A DNA stretch of 64,000 nucleotides, taken from Cololabis saira. Lineage: Eukaryota > Chordata > Actinopteri > Beloniformes > Belonidae. Within the stretch, counting starts at the first letter, position 1; each line of letters starts with the position of its first letter. A program made the translations under genes and the position numbers. Location of the stretch: assembly GCF_033807715.1 (NCBI RefSeq), contig NC_084596.1, positions 30,020,879 to 30,084,878 on the forward strand, in the 5' to 3' direction. Below the pieces are notes generated by a model. The model was not told the DNA's origin and ran no database searches. It saw only the letters and a program-made list of their open reading frames with translations. Below, in pieces: positions 52,023-63,240 of the stretch.

Positions 52023-52624
52023 CCATGCCAATCTGTTCAAACATTCCTCTACTAATTTCCGAGTACAGTTATCGCTTCTTTGTTCTCCTGTCCTCAGTAC
52101 TGCCTTTTAACACACCAGCTTTATCTATAGTGTACCGTATGTGATATTTAAAGTAAAATGTGGATGTGTGTATTAGGTAGACTTATAAAGAAAGGTTTTA
52201 CCAATTAATCTTCAAAGAGATCTCATATTTTTGCATGGAGTTCATCAAGGATTCAAGTATTCAACTTTAAAAAAAGAAAAAACATTGAAATGACAATTTT
52301 GTTCATTGCAATGTATTGACTGGATGTGGGACGACTCCCTGGTGTCCAATGAAACCAACAAAGTGGCTAAAGCACAGCTAAACCATCCAAACCCTTGCAC
52401 GTACTAGAAAATTGCTTTTGCATAGCTGTTGACTGCAGTGATCAATATGTGTGAAAGGCTTCAAGTCCACTGACAGATCTACAACACTGTAAAATGTTCA
52501 CTGTAAAAACACGTCAGAAGTACTGACAGCTAAGAGACAATACATTTACTGTAATCGTTAGTATTAATATACTGTCTGTAAGATTATTGTATTTTGCAGT
52601 AGAATAACATTAGCTAATATTATA

Positions 52625-53010
52625 GACAGGGCTGCACATAATTATTTTGGTCTGGTGTTCAGAGGAGCCCCTGGATATGTGACTTGGGGCTCCAAAAACG
52701 CGGTGACCCGTCTCGCCGGATCGATAAAAGAGGGATGCAGGAATAAGTTATAGGCAAAACGATATTTATTCACTTATAAAGATGAATTAACAAATTATGG
52801 TGCGTGTCAGTCTGTAGAGTCAGTATAAGTAAGTTACAGTTTTTATCGGCCAGATTGGGATGCTCACGGCATATTTTGCACCTAGGGTTGCCACCTTTCA
52901 GAAATAGAAATAAAGGACGCCCCGATTTCAGCAGCGCAGGAACCAAAAAAAAGCCCCAAAACTTCTAAACTGCATAAAAATGTGTTCATTTTATATGAAA
53001 AAACGTGTTC
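52625..53010. mobile_element. Probable DNA-transposon fragments
   Basis: CAGGGCTGCACATAATTATT and CTAGGGTTGCCACCTTTCAG resemble hAT-type termini of fish repeats. No target duplication or transposase found; assignment is weak. Confidence 0.25.
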
Positions 53011-53069
53011 TTTAATAGCATTGAACTTGCATGACTGTACAGACAGCCAACCATACTAGCAACTGAAAT

Positions 53070-53095
53070 AGCCGCCTATGTATGTATGTATGTCC
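53070..53095. repeat. Short (ATGT)n microsatellite
   Basis: About four TATG units followed by TCC. Confidence 0.6.
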
Positions 53096-53612
53096 ACATC
53101 AGCCAAGGTGTAGAATATTGCTTCAGTAAAATAGAGTAAAGTATTCTAATCCATTTCTTTTTGATATTAGCAATGCAATTTCTGAAACATATGTGGACGG
53201 ATTACATGATGAAGTGAATATGTCAGTGACAGTAAAAGAGTTGTGCCATCAAAGCTGTGTTTGCTTTGCAGGTTGTTGTTTGCTTTTTAGACCAGAATTT
53301 CCTCAGCAGTAGTGCATTGCTTTACGCTACACATATTCCCGTTCCTAAACTGGGAATGTCACCAGTCCAGCAGTAAACAGCACTCGCTGATAGTACACAC
53401 TAGTGCTGCATAGAAGCTCATGAGGAGCTTCTCCAAACATAAAGGTGACAACACCTTCAAACAAAACCTGCTCTGCCTTCAGAACAAAAGATGCAGGTCT
53501 TAGAACCATTAAACCTTGATTCATGTAATCAAAATCAAGTAAACAATTGGCAGTGGACAAAAGACTAAAGGGCCACAAAAGTGATGGGAGGGTCAGTGAT
53601 TTGACCTATAAG

Positions 53613-54240
53613 CAGGGCCGCCGCAAGGGGTGTGCGAACCGTGCGACCACACGGGGCCTCGCGCCACAAGGGGCCTCGCGCTATGGGCCGTTTTTTTTTT
53701 TTTTTTTTTTTTTTTTTTTCAAAATTTTTTTTTGTTTTTTCCTTATAAATATCAACAGTCACGTTCCAATACAGACCTAAATCTAAGCGCGTGTCTGTTG
53801 TTCAATACAACTGATCAGACCAAGCACAGACAAAAGGTGCTCTGATCCAGACGGGTGGAGTTGGAACAAACTGCCACACAATGTCGAGAGAACGAGACAG
53901 AATCAGGAAATTTCCATCAGGGGATGAAAAAAGAAAAAAAACTAAAGAAAATTGAAGAGTTTAATGCCTCTCTGAAAGGCTTGTTTGATAAATTTGTTAC
54001 AAAAATCACAGATCCGACCGGGTCTCAAGCAGCCGCGGGGCCCCGCGTCGAGGCAAGAGATGATGATGAGGCAGGGGAAGGTATCCAGTATTTTGCTAAT
54101 TGGAGAGTTAAAATTGCGCATATCGACACCCGATCCCACCCGAAAAAAACAAAAAAATTTGCGCGCGCTCGCTACGCTCACGTGCAAGGGCCCCCCCAGC
54201 CATTTCGCACAGGGCCTCGCAAATCTCCCAGGCGGCTCTG
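53613..54240 (+). mobile_element. Non-autonomous hAT
   Basis: Termini CAGGGCCGCCGCAAGGGG and the inverted CCAGGCGGCTCTG end are flanked by the perfect 8-bp duplication CCTATAAG (53605-53612 and 54241-54248). GGGGCCTCGCGC subrepeats lie near the left end. A ~29-base T run at 53691-53719. Confidence 0.95.
53881..54120 (+). pseudogene. hAT transposase N-terminus, frameshifted
   Basis: ATG at 53881 opens MSRERDRIRKFPSGDEKRKK. The frame then shifts within an A-rich run (53928-53946), after which KLKKIEEFNASLKGLFDKFV continues. The basic start followed by this helix-rich stretch matches the N-terminus of fish hAT transposases. The zinc finger, RNase-H-like fold and dimerisation region are deleted. 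Confidence 0.7.
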
Positions 54241-54456
54241 CCTATAAGATTAAAACTCCCCACCAGTCGGTTTGAACGGATGGTCTTTCGTGTGAAGAGA
54301 GACATATCTTCAAGAGCAAAGAAAATAAAGTTAATTTGCCTTGATTCAAGTCTGTGAAAGCTGCATATCGGAACCAATTTTTGTATAATCTACAGGGAGA
54401 CTTATTGGGGATTTCACCCTTACCTATGTCCAGGTAACTCCCCAGTTGAAAGCATG

Positions 54457-54800
54457 AATGAATTTGTGGTCCCCCACTCCCCTCTGGTCACCCCGCTGCT
54501 GCTTCCACCTGCCTGCTGTGCTGCTGACGTCCCCGACCCCCCCCAGTCTGGCCTTCGGCAGGAGGGTCCCCCCTTATGATCCAGGTCCTGCTCAAGGTTT
54601 CTTCCCTCCTAAAGGGGAGTTTTTCCTTGCCACTGTTTGGCTTAAGGCTTTTCTCTCACTAGGGGAATTTTTACCTGCCATTGTTTATGTAATAATTGCT
54701 CAGGGGTCATGTTCTGGGTCTCTGGAAAGCGTCTAGAGACAACATCTGTTGTATTAGACGCTATACAAATAAAATTGAATTGAATTGAATTGAATAAATA
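54457..54800 (+). mobile_element. LINE 3' untranslated region with (TTGAA)n tail
   Basis: Contains GGTTTCTTCCCTCCTAAAGG, TTTTTCCTTGCCACTGTTTG and CTATACAAATAAAATTGAAT, then four TTGAA-type units. This is a highly recurrent fish L2/CR1-group 3' end; no coding part retained. Confidence 0.7.
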
Positions 54801-55140
54801 CAGCAAGTGAGAGGACAGTTCTCAGTAATGAAGTGTGCATACTTCTTCTTCTGCACCCTCCTTTGTGTTGCTTTGCTTTGTTGGTCTGTGGATGTCCACA
54901 TCGTTCTCTGTGGTGATTGTGAGTGGGCCATTCTAGCCATTTGAGAGCAGTAGCCCACAGCAAATGGTCTACTAGTGTCTAAAACACGGACAGAATAGAT
55001 AAACAAAAACTGATAACGCAGTAAGAAATGTATAACTTCTTCTGTCTTTGTGGTTGTTGGACCCAACGCATTGATAGGATGTGCATGTGAAGGGTGGGGA
55101 GGTCTGTTACCAGTTAATAGTTTACAAAAAATGAGGATTT

Positions 55141-55310
55141 ACTATCTATCCAGCCATCCATCCATCCCAGTATCTGCACCCACGTATTCCTATTCTCCAT
55201 CACATGGATCAGCCAAAAGCTAACCCAGCTTTCTTTGGGCAAAAGGCAGAAGTAAACTCTGGACATGTCACTAGTCCATAACAGAAAGACAAAAAAACCA
55301 GGGAGAAATG
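55141..55310 (+). repeat. Degraded common fish interspersed repeat
   Basis: ATCCAGCCATCCATCCATCC, AACCCAGCTTTCTTTGGGC and GGACATGTCACTAGTCCATA follow the order of the widespread teleost repeat also seen at 18.77 kb. Confidence 0.5.
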
Positions 55311-57753
55311 AGAGCTTAACTAATTTACAAGCATTGCACTATACAATAATGTCCCATAAACCCTGAGTAGATTTGTAGCAGTTCATTTGTGTTAATTCAG
55401 CCTCCATGAAGTTCATAGTGGGCGTTTTTTTTGACTCTTCTGCTGTTGAGTGTGATTTTCTTTCCTTGATGCCGTTGTATTGCACTAGATTTCCATAAAA
55501 TGCGTTTCTAATATTTTTCCCTTAGAGTTTATGAATATCTTTGAGAAATATAATTTCCAATGTCTCACTGACTAAAATAGTCCATTCAAATATCATGCAG
55601 GGTCATCATCATAGTGCTTCTACTGTGTCAATCAAAACTAGACAGCAGTTTATTTTCAGATTTGAGAAGGCTCAAAGTTTGGGGTGTTTATGAGATTCTA
55701 CCAGATTTTATAGTTGGACCGATTCATATTTAGGACGTTTTGTTAAGTAGATCCAGTTTAGCATCCCTTTTTCCACTAGTGGAACTAATCATGTTTCACA
55801 CACAAGAGCTACGGAGCTGTGTGCTTGGCTAAATAAATATTGCCACCTGGTGCCAGCTTCTCATAAGTGAAACAGACCACAAAAAAAAAAAAAAATCTTT
55901 AAAATGTTTTTTTACTGTTTGGTATTTCATTTAGCTGTCAAAAAAATAAATAACTTAACTGATAGACATAAAATCTAGAAATGTTCTGTATCTTCATATA
56001 TATCACCTGGCATTTAGTAGTATCAATTGATATTTGAAGATACACACAGGCAGTGCAGCTTTTTGAATGTTTAAACACACTCATTTGGAGAAGCTGGGGG
56101 GGGGGTCTTGAAAACTACTATCCGGGGGGGGGAGGCTTGGTGGTGACTGTGTCGATTGTGAGCTGTTGGCAGGCGAACAGTGGAGATGAGTAGCTGATAG
56201 CTCTCAGGCACACAGGAGAGCTCGTTAAAGAGGCAGCGGAGAAGGATAATAGAAGATCCTCACGTTGCTGTCTGCTAAAGGGCAAACACATTGCTCTGAT
56301 GGTGGACACGCACAAAACACAGTGAGCTCCATGGTATCCCTTGACGAAAGTAAAACTGTGTGGCTTTTAGAAACTGTGAAAATAAAAATGGAGGGAAATC
56401 ACTGAAATGAGTCACCACATGAGAGAAGCTTGAAGAGGCTGGAAGAAATTGAATGAAATAACTGAGTGAAAGTGCAGCAAGATAGATCCGGTGGTGATGC
56501 TTGTTTTTCCAAAACAATTGTCAGATGTTGAATACTTTTATATTGTCAATTTTCCACAACTATAACAGCTATAAAGGGTTTCAAATAAATCTAATTCTTG
56601 CTTAATTATTTAAGTCTTGCTTTGGTCCCTCTTGGTCAACCATCAGGAATACTTATTTAGTAAATCTAGAGAATAAGGGCTCAGCAGGGTTCTCATATTA
56701 ATGTCACCACTTGTAGTTGAGCGAATGTAAACGTGCAGAGTTTAACTGAATTACATCATGCTGTGTACACAGCTATTATGGGTCAAATTTATAGTCTGAT
56801 TAAACAACTTAAGCTTGCAGCCTGTAAACATTTCTCTTCCTCACCAAATGATGTAACAATTCAAGATTCTCACAGTCAGTAGAAATACAGCCTCTCTTTC
56901 CATCTATTCCCAAGTGGAGTTGTGCCCTCATTTATTTTGTCTCGGTTTAAAGTTGCCTGTCAGAAGAAGAGAAAGAAGGTAATTGGTTTCAGTGTGGTGT
57001 TTCACAAGCCATGTCCATATCACAGCTCAGTTCACAGGAGGAGAGCACAGGTCTGTCTCTGTTGGTTTATAAACAAAACAGATCTTGTCAAATGTAATCA
57101 ATCCTTTAAATAATGACCGCAATGCAAAGATGAGAAGTCGGTGAATTAATATTTTTTTCAGGCCTTGAGCTCTGCTGTACAAACAGCTTTCTACAGAACT
57201 AGATCATTTATGTGATTTCATGTAACTTGGTTTACTGTTAGTTACTTTGAGATTTCAGTGAAACCAGTTTAATCAAAAATGAATCGCAAATCCTTAAATT
57301 AATATTTGTCTTTTAATTTGCAGCACAGATATCTATTTTTATTTCTTTATATAAAGCAATCATGGTAGAAAAGGTGTTCTGAAATGTTTATACTACTACA
57401 TGGTTTGTTAATGTTTGGAAATAAATGTAATCTTGGTTCAAAATTGATGATCTTGGACTTGAAGGGACTTTTGCCTCAGTATTCCAAAAAATAATCTTAC
57501 TTGGCCTCAACAAAACAATGTTAATCACAACTTTCTTCTGTTTATTTGATGGATATTTGCTTATGAAAAGCTTATAGATTGCATGCATAATCTTGACTTT
57601 GACGCAATTATTAGTTTTTGCTTCAATGTACATTGTACCTTACTTTATGACACTGTTCGTCTTTTATTTGCTTATTTGTTTACATGCCTGCAGGGTATTT
57701 TAAGTTGAGCTGCCGATTTATTTGATTCAAATATATGTTTAGATTTTTACTAA
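55311..57753. other. Unique non-coding DNA
   Basis: No gene recognised. G-runs at 56095-56106 and 56124-56131 may form G-rich structures. Confidence 0.4.
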
Positions 57754-58417
57754 TTAGGGCCTGCGCACTTTCAGTACGAAGACCCTATTGTATCTGTAGG
57801 AATTTTTTATTTTTTTTTCTCTCGTTTTTTTTTTTTCCTTCTTCCGACGAAAGGAGGGCCTTTTTGCCCCCCTAAACGTGCCCCAAAAGTCAGGGCTTTG
57901 CACGCAAGCCAGGCCTGGCGAAAAATTTTATATTTAATGGTTTGCATTAATGGGCGTGGCCTAATGGCTCAACCGCGCCGCCCAGAAAACTTTGTGCCTC
58001 AAGCCCCACAATACGGTTTGACGTACATGCACGAAAATCGGTACACACCTGTATCATGTCACAACTTAAAGAAAAGTCTCTTTGCGCAATGGCCGAAACC
58101 GAACAGGAAGTCGGCCATTTTGAATTAATCGTGTAATTTTAGCGCAATTTATGCCATTTCTTTGGCCGCTTCTTCGCCCAACCGTAACGTGCACCAAGGT
58201 GTGTTAGTGTCCGACCGATCAGCCTTTTTTTCGATTATTTCGATCACCGATTAGGGGGAAATCAAAAAGACCGATAGCCGATATCAGCCGATACGATTAT
58301 TACCCTTTTTTACCTTTTTGGGAGAAAACAAATTTCAATACAAGAATTCATTTAAATGAATGGTGAGCAAAAAAAAGAAAATGCAGTATTTCAGTAAATG
58401 ATCACATTAGATGCAAT

Positions 58418-58442
58418 CCCCCCCCCCCCCCCCCCCCCCCCC
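58418..58442. repeat. Poly-C run (25 C)
   Basis: Twenty-five consecutive C. Exact length may be subject to sequencing error. Confidence 0.85.
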
Positions 58443-58734
58443 ATCCCTCTTCTTTACACCAGCATTCCTCAATAATGATAAATAAAAACAAAGCTGCATG
58501 AGAGAACTTAAATAAGAGGAATCTTCATACTGTAACTCAAACTGTGTAAAGTGTAAACAATAAGTCAAAGAACATCACAAGTCAAACCCTCAGGTTCATA
58601 ATATTATTGTTTATTTATTTATTGTGGAGAAAATGTCCAAAAATGCATGTTCTGGTCCTGGTTTTACCTGGTTTTACCTGGTTTTACCAGGATGAGCTGC
58701 TCTGAGCAGGAGGGGCCCCTTAGAGCACCTTTAT

Positions 58735-59467
58735 TTTATTTTTTTAAATGTATTTATTAGATTTTCGTTTGCAGTTTCTAACAAGACAAACATCAGTCAC
58801 TGTTACAGACAACAAAGCAAACTTTTTCTCCCCGTTCTCCCTCCCATCCCCTTGTCCCCTAGGAAAAAAAAAAAAAAAAAAAAAAAAGTAAATAAATAAA
58901 TAAAATAAAATAAATAAAAAATAAATAAATAAAAATAATAATAATAGAGCAAAAGGGGGAAAAACATTAATAGATATAGTATTGATCAAGAAACACTTAA
59001 ACATAGATATCCATTAAATAAGTACCCTGGATGTGATACAGTATACAGTATACGCATGCCCGTGTGAATACAGACATACATACAAATGCATGCATACAAA
59101 TATTGAGATCAGTTATGACATTGATGTATTTCAAGGACATTTCCAGGCCATTATATCACCCCACATGAATATTCTACTCCCTCTAAGCCTCCTCCTGCTG
59201 AAGTAAGTTACCAACATTAGTATCATGTCTTAAAAAACATATAAAAGGTTTCCAGATGTCGTCAAAAACATGTTGCTTCCGTCTGATAATGTAGGTTATC
59301 TTTTCCATCGTCATGTTTAAAGCCATCTCTTTAATCCATCTTCCGATTCTTGGTCCATCAACATTCTTCCAATTAAGGGAAATGATACGTTTCGCTTGTA
59401 ATATACACATATCTACAAGTCTAGATTCTTTATTTTGTAGTTTTGGCATAGTTGGGTATATACCCAG
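58735..59467 (-). mobile_element. 5'-truncated L1-clade LINE with target duplication
   Basis: Flanked by the perfect 15-bp direct repeat TTAGAGCACCTTTAT (58720-58734 and 59468-59482), the hallmark of target-primed reverse transcription. The minus-strand 3' end is A-rich. About 730 bp is kept. Confidence 0.93.
59183..59449 (-). pseudogene. L1 ORF2 C-terminal fragment
   Basis: About 85 residues containing CILQAKRIISLNWKN, IGRWIKEMALNMTMEKITYI and HVFDDIWKPFICFL. The AKxxIxLNWK...MEKITY...IWxPF pattern is the distal C-terminus of L1/Tx1-type ORF2. No RT or endonuclease motif is included, as expected from 5' truncation. The frame is open to its stop, consistent with moderate age. Confidence 0.85.
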
Positions 59468-59668
59468 TTAGAGCACCTTTATATTAAATTGTAGGTGCAG
59501 GGACTGCAATGTTTCATCCTCTCCTCCTTTACTTTGCATCACTTTCATTTATTGTTAGAAATATGACGCCATGTCGTCTTGTTTGACTTTGTTTTGATGA
59601 TAGTGATTGATTTCATGTGGCCACATTTAAGCAATACTAGGTGACGTTTCTCAGCTCTGGAAGAGAAA

Positions 59669-59808
59669 AGCCTGAATTATGGTTCCTCGTTAAATCGACG
59701 CAGAACCTACGCCGTACCATACGGCGTAGCCTACGGCGTAGGGTACGCGGCGACGCGCACTTACGCCGTAGCTCTGCGTTGGTGTAACGCGGAACCATAA
59801 ATCAGCCT
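59669..59808. mobile_element. Harbinger-like MITE, 140 bp
   Basis: Left AGCCTGAATTATGGTTCC and right GGAACCATAAATCAGCCT form long inverted repeats; ACGGCGTA motifs recur in the middle. AAA flanks both ends (59666-59668, 59809-59811), a 3-bp duplication. Confidence 0.85.
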
Positions 59809-60166
59809 AAAGGCTCCTCCGCTCTCCGGAGCCGTGCGAGGAGAAAACATCCCCTCCCGTCTTTACTAAACCGGTTTGCTTTGAAAAGAGTCGCGTAACA
59901 ACCGCGCGGATGAGCTCATGGCGCAAACAGGCCGAGTTTGGAAAAGTTAAAGCGAGCGGCAGTGCCGGACAGCAGCGCTGACACCTGCAGCTGGTCGGGG
60001 GCCAATGATAATGCACACACGACAGCACGTGACTGACATGTGTAACTGGGTGCGCTTGTTTTATGTCTCAGAGAAGGAGAGACGAGACGAGAGAGTGAGA
60101 AAAGCCTGTAATTTAATGGAAAAAAAAATGTATAAAAAAAAAAAAAAAAATTCAGGCGTGGCGGCT

Positions 60167-60203
60167 ATGATTTAGCAGTGGCGGGCTGCCACTGCTAAAT
60201 CAT
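60167..60203. repeat. Perfect 16-bp hairpin
   Basis: ATGATTTAGCAGTGGC and its exact reverse complement surround a GGGCT loop. It lies inside the hAT-like element. Confidence 0.93.
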
Positions 60204-60769
60204 CAAAAATGTAAATATAAGATATGCACTTTATGCAGCCACGGCCGATTATCGGTCGCCCACTTTTATACATCAAAATGTGCGTCTTGATCCTGCAACG
60301 ACGTGCATTACTTTTCTCAGTCAAAAGCGTTACCGTGGCGACGATAGACGCCAAAAAGCGCGCCCCCCCTTCATCTGATTGGTCCATATTTGATAGTTCC
60401 TACTTTCTGCCATAACCTTTGAATGGTTTGACATAAAGACTCGTGGGTGGTGTCATTGGACTCAGTTTTGAGTCCTTGAACATAATTGGTGCAAATTAGC
60501 CCCGCCCCTTCTTCTGATTGGTCGATATTTGATAGTCCCTATTTTCTGCCATAACTTTTGAATGGTTTGACATAGAGAGTCATGGGTGGTGTCATCCGCT
60601 AAATGTCCAGGCCTGAAGACATCTACATGCAAGTCATACAAGCGCTTCCACTGCAGCACGCCTGAACGTGCACAAGGGTGCAAGGGCATATTCATTGCTG
60701 CTTGCAGCTTTAATTAATAATTGCACTATTATTACTTGATTGTGCAAGCTACCTCAAACTGTACTGTTT

Positions 60770-60957
60770 AGGTGCAAAATGATAACATAGGATGAATAAA
60801 ATAAAAATATGGGACAACCTGGATCTGTTTATTTTGCATTTGTTCATATTTTTTATGTATTACGAAAGTATCGGCTCGGGACTCAGTGTCGGCAGATACT
60901 CAAAATCCAATGACACGTAATCAGATCCGGGCCAAAAAAACCTGATCGGGACATCCC
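60770..60957. mobile_element. hAT right-end fragment
   Basis: Ends CCTGATCGGGACATCCCTA with the upstream GTATCGGCTCGG and CAGATACTCAAAATCCAATG blocks of a common fish hAT. No left end was found. Confidence 0.6.
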
Positions 60958-62082
60958 TAACCATCATCTCCCTTTTCCCACTTTTGATTTAAATTACTCT
61001 GTAGAATTTTACTTTGGAGTTTGTTAGCACATATACAAGTTTTTTGTTTCTTTGTTTCTGTTTAATAGCTTATCTGCTTACCTCAGCCTGTCTCCTGCTG
61101 TTGGGTCCTGACCGTCCTCATCCATAACAGTGTGCTACAAAAGCTTCTGTAAGATACATTACAACTTAATCCCACTTGGACTTAAACGTTCAATCAATGT
61201 AAGATGTAACATTTATTTGGACCCTCTTATACTCAGAAGGAAATGTGTTTTGTTTTTTTCGTCTGTATTTAACTGAATGGAAATTATTCTTGTCCACTTG
61301 TTTGCTTTCTATAAGGGAAGGACACAGTGAGAAATGTCTTGTAATTACAAGAGAAATAAATTCTCGCTTAAACCTGCCCAGAACACCAAACCAAATGGAA
61401 GAAGTAAATGATTGACTGACTGACTGACTGACTGCCTCAGTCAGCTTATAAAGCTGAACATCCAGCTAGCTCAAGTGTCCGCCATTCCTCTGATGGACAT
61501 CCTGCCAATCTCCCTGAGGTAGCAGACAGCGTAAAGCAGCAGGTGGCACACCATTCGCAGTAGCTCCATCCACTTCCTCACTTTCATTTTGCCGACATCT
61601 TTCAGACAGCTATGAAAACAATCAAGTCCCTTCCAGTAGTACATCATTTAGCTGGAGGAATTCATAGCCCCTATAATTAATAGCAGTGGGAGTGAGCCAC
61701 AAACAAGTATGCAGTCCTCACACCCACTGTGGAAATGCAGTGGGAGCAATGTTTTCACTCACAGGAAATGTCCAGCTTCTCCCTTTGGCTGTAATGTATT
61801 CTCAAGTTAGTCATTTTATAATGGAAAACAAAGTAAAGTAGAGAGAATATTACAGTGGAGAGAGGCCTTAACACTATTACTCTCATAGTGTCAAAATGCA
61901 TCAAACACCTCCAATCATTAGTGATAAAAGATCTAATGGATTCCATCAATAAACATCACCAGGGACACTCAGTGAATATGTTGTGATTTATAGCCTAAGC
62001 TGGGATGGCACTGTCTTCTTGCAGATGCAGCGCATAAGGGCATTCTGGAAGCATTACTTCACTGAAAGCTCCGTTCACCATG
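60958..62082. other. Unique non-coding DNA
   Basis: Contains a short (GACT)n tract at 61411-61434; otherwise nothing recognised. Confidence 0.4.
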
Positions 62083-62330
62083 GAGGCTTGGTGGTTACAG
62101 TCTTCTCACAGCTAAACGGTATCTGGTTCAAATCCTCTGTTTGTCTCCCAGCTCAAAGGTTTCTGCTTCAAATCTTGGCTGGGGCTTTGCTGTGTGGCGT
62201 TTGTACATTCATCTCGTGATTGTGCGGGTTTTCTCAGAGTACACTGGTTTCCTCCCACAGTCCAAAATCATGCATGTCAGGCTAATCGATGATTCTTAAT
62301 TGCCCATATGAGTGAGCATTTTGAAACGAG
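62083..62330 (+). mobile_element. SINE-like interspersed repeat
   Basis: A GGTGGTTACAGTCTTCTCAC head and GGTTCAAATCC (a Pol III B-box match, about 62122) precede the body GTGTGGCGTTTGTACATTC, TTTCCTCCCACAGTCCAAAA and TAATTGCCCATATGAGTG. A second, degraded box-like GCTTCAAATCTTGGC lies about 40 bp on. This matches a common teleost repeat with a tRNA-like head. Confidence 0.5.
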
Positions 62331-62342
62331 GCTCCAGATTAA

Positions 62343-62812
62343 CTGCTAATCATCCAGCTATCTATCCATCTCCTTTTGCTCATCCGAGGTTGGGTTGCGG
62401 GGGGCAACAGCCTAAGCAGGGAAGCCCAGACTTCCCTCTCCCTGGCCATTTCGTCCACCTGAGCTGGGGGGGATCCTAAGACGTTCCCAGGCCAGCCAAG
62501 AGACATAATCCCTCCAGCGTGTCCTGGGTCTTCCCCAGGGTCTCCTCCCAGGAGGCATCCTCACCTCGATGCTGAGGAGCAGCGGCTCTGTTCTGAGCCC
62601 CTCGCGGATGACAGAGCTTCTAACCCTATCTCTCAGGGAGAGCGCAGACACCCTGTGGAGGAAGCTCATTTCTGCCACTTGCACCCATGATCTTGTTGTT
62701 TCGGTCACTACCCACAACTTGTGAGCATAAGTGAGGGTAGGCACGTAGACCAACTGGTAAATCGAGAGCTTCAGCTTTTGGCTGAGCTCCTTCTTCACCA
62801 CGACAGATCATT
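62343..62812 (-). pseudogene. RTE LINE RT C-terminal fragment
   Basis: The minus-strand frame reads VKKELSQKLKLSIYQLVYVP, HKLWVVTE, EMSFLHRVSALSLRDRVRSS and RPRTRWRDYVSWLAWERL, colinear with the C-terminal part of the RTE at 38.5-39.1 kb. A segment is missing after LLSIEVRMPPG (the LRWLGH block is deleted). The left, plus-strand edge is the family 3' end (ATCCATCTCCTTTTGCTC). 5' truncated at about 62810, where it joins an unrelated reading frame. Confidence 0.85.
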
Positions 62813-63042
62813 GCAGAGTCTGCATCAACGCTCATCAGATGCATTTGATCAGCAGTTTCTTCTCTAAGATCATTGCTGATGTCTTTTAGCCACATAAACG
62901 CAAAGCACCCGGTCGCGAGCGCAGCCACAGCTAACATTAGCAGCAACGATGTTGCCACAGCAACGCTCTTCCCCAAACTAAACTGGAGGAAAGCACCGCT
63001 TGCATGCGCACGTCTGAGACTGAGAGGCTGGCGACAAGTCTG
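62813..63042 (-). pseudogene. Unidentified frame with membrane segment, possible exon remnant
   Basis: The minus-strand frame reads GKSVAVATSLLLMLAVAALA then TGCFAFMWLKDISNDLREE and ADQMHLMSVDADSAMI before the RTE begins. The hydrophobic stretch of about 25 residues followed by a charged region looks like a signal anchor. No ATG precedes it in frame (the frame is open through TTG GGG). A pyrimidine-rich TTTATTTATTTTCTTAACAG lies immediately upstream on the same strand (63043-63062), like a 3' splice site. It could be an exon of a type II membrane protein disrupted by the RTE, a retroposed fragment, or chance. No family recognised. Confidence 0.3.
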
Positions 63043-63074
63043 TTAAGAAAATAAATAAAAACACTTTTTTGATG

Positions 63075-63240
63075 TTATCTTGATCTGCCACAATAATGTA
63101 ATGAATTTGAAGGAAACACCTTAGGTTGAGGGCTTTTCTCAGCAATTTGTAGATGAGATTAAAAAAGAGATTAATTAGATTAATTAATTACAGATCTTAA
63201 TTAATCTCAAAAAATGTTTAATCGCTTGACAGCATTAATT
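63075..63240 (-). mobile_element. DNA-transposon terminal remnant
   Basis: The minus strand reads ATGCTGTCAAGCGATTAAAC followed by GAGATTAATTAAGATC and TAATTAATCTAATTAATC, matching the TGTCAAxCGATTAA...AATTAATTA end of a common fish hAT-like repeat. Confidence 0.45.

Larger units (their letters stand above)
58204..60262. mobile_element. hAT-like element with nested L1 and MITE
   Basis: The left end TTAGTGTCCGACCGATCAGC and right end GCCGATTATCGGTCGCCCAC are imperfect inverses. The interior has repeated CCGATA-type motifs, a C25 run (58418-58442), three CCTGGTTTTA units (58658-58688), an L1 insertion and a Harbinger-like MITE. A clean 8-bp duplication is not visible. Confidence 0.55.
57754..60712. 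mobile_element. Common fish repeat (unclassified DNA element), split by nested insertions
   Basis: The left part begins TTAGGGCCTGCGCAC with GAAGACCCTATTGTATCTGT and the right part ends CATTGCTGCTTGCAGCTTTA, the recognisable ends of a frequent teleost repeat. The two halves (57754-58203 and about 60263-60712) are separated by a hAT-like element. Superfamily not assigned. Confidence 0.6.

Noticed and set aside
61411..61434. Short direct repeats resembling a CRISPR-like array
   Set aside because: Simple GACT microsatellite in eukaryotic DNA; no spacers.
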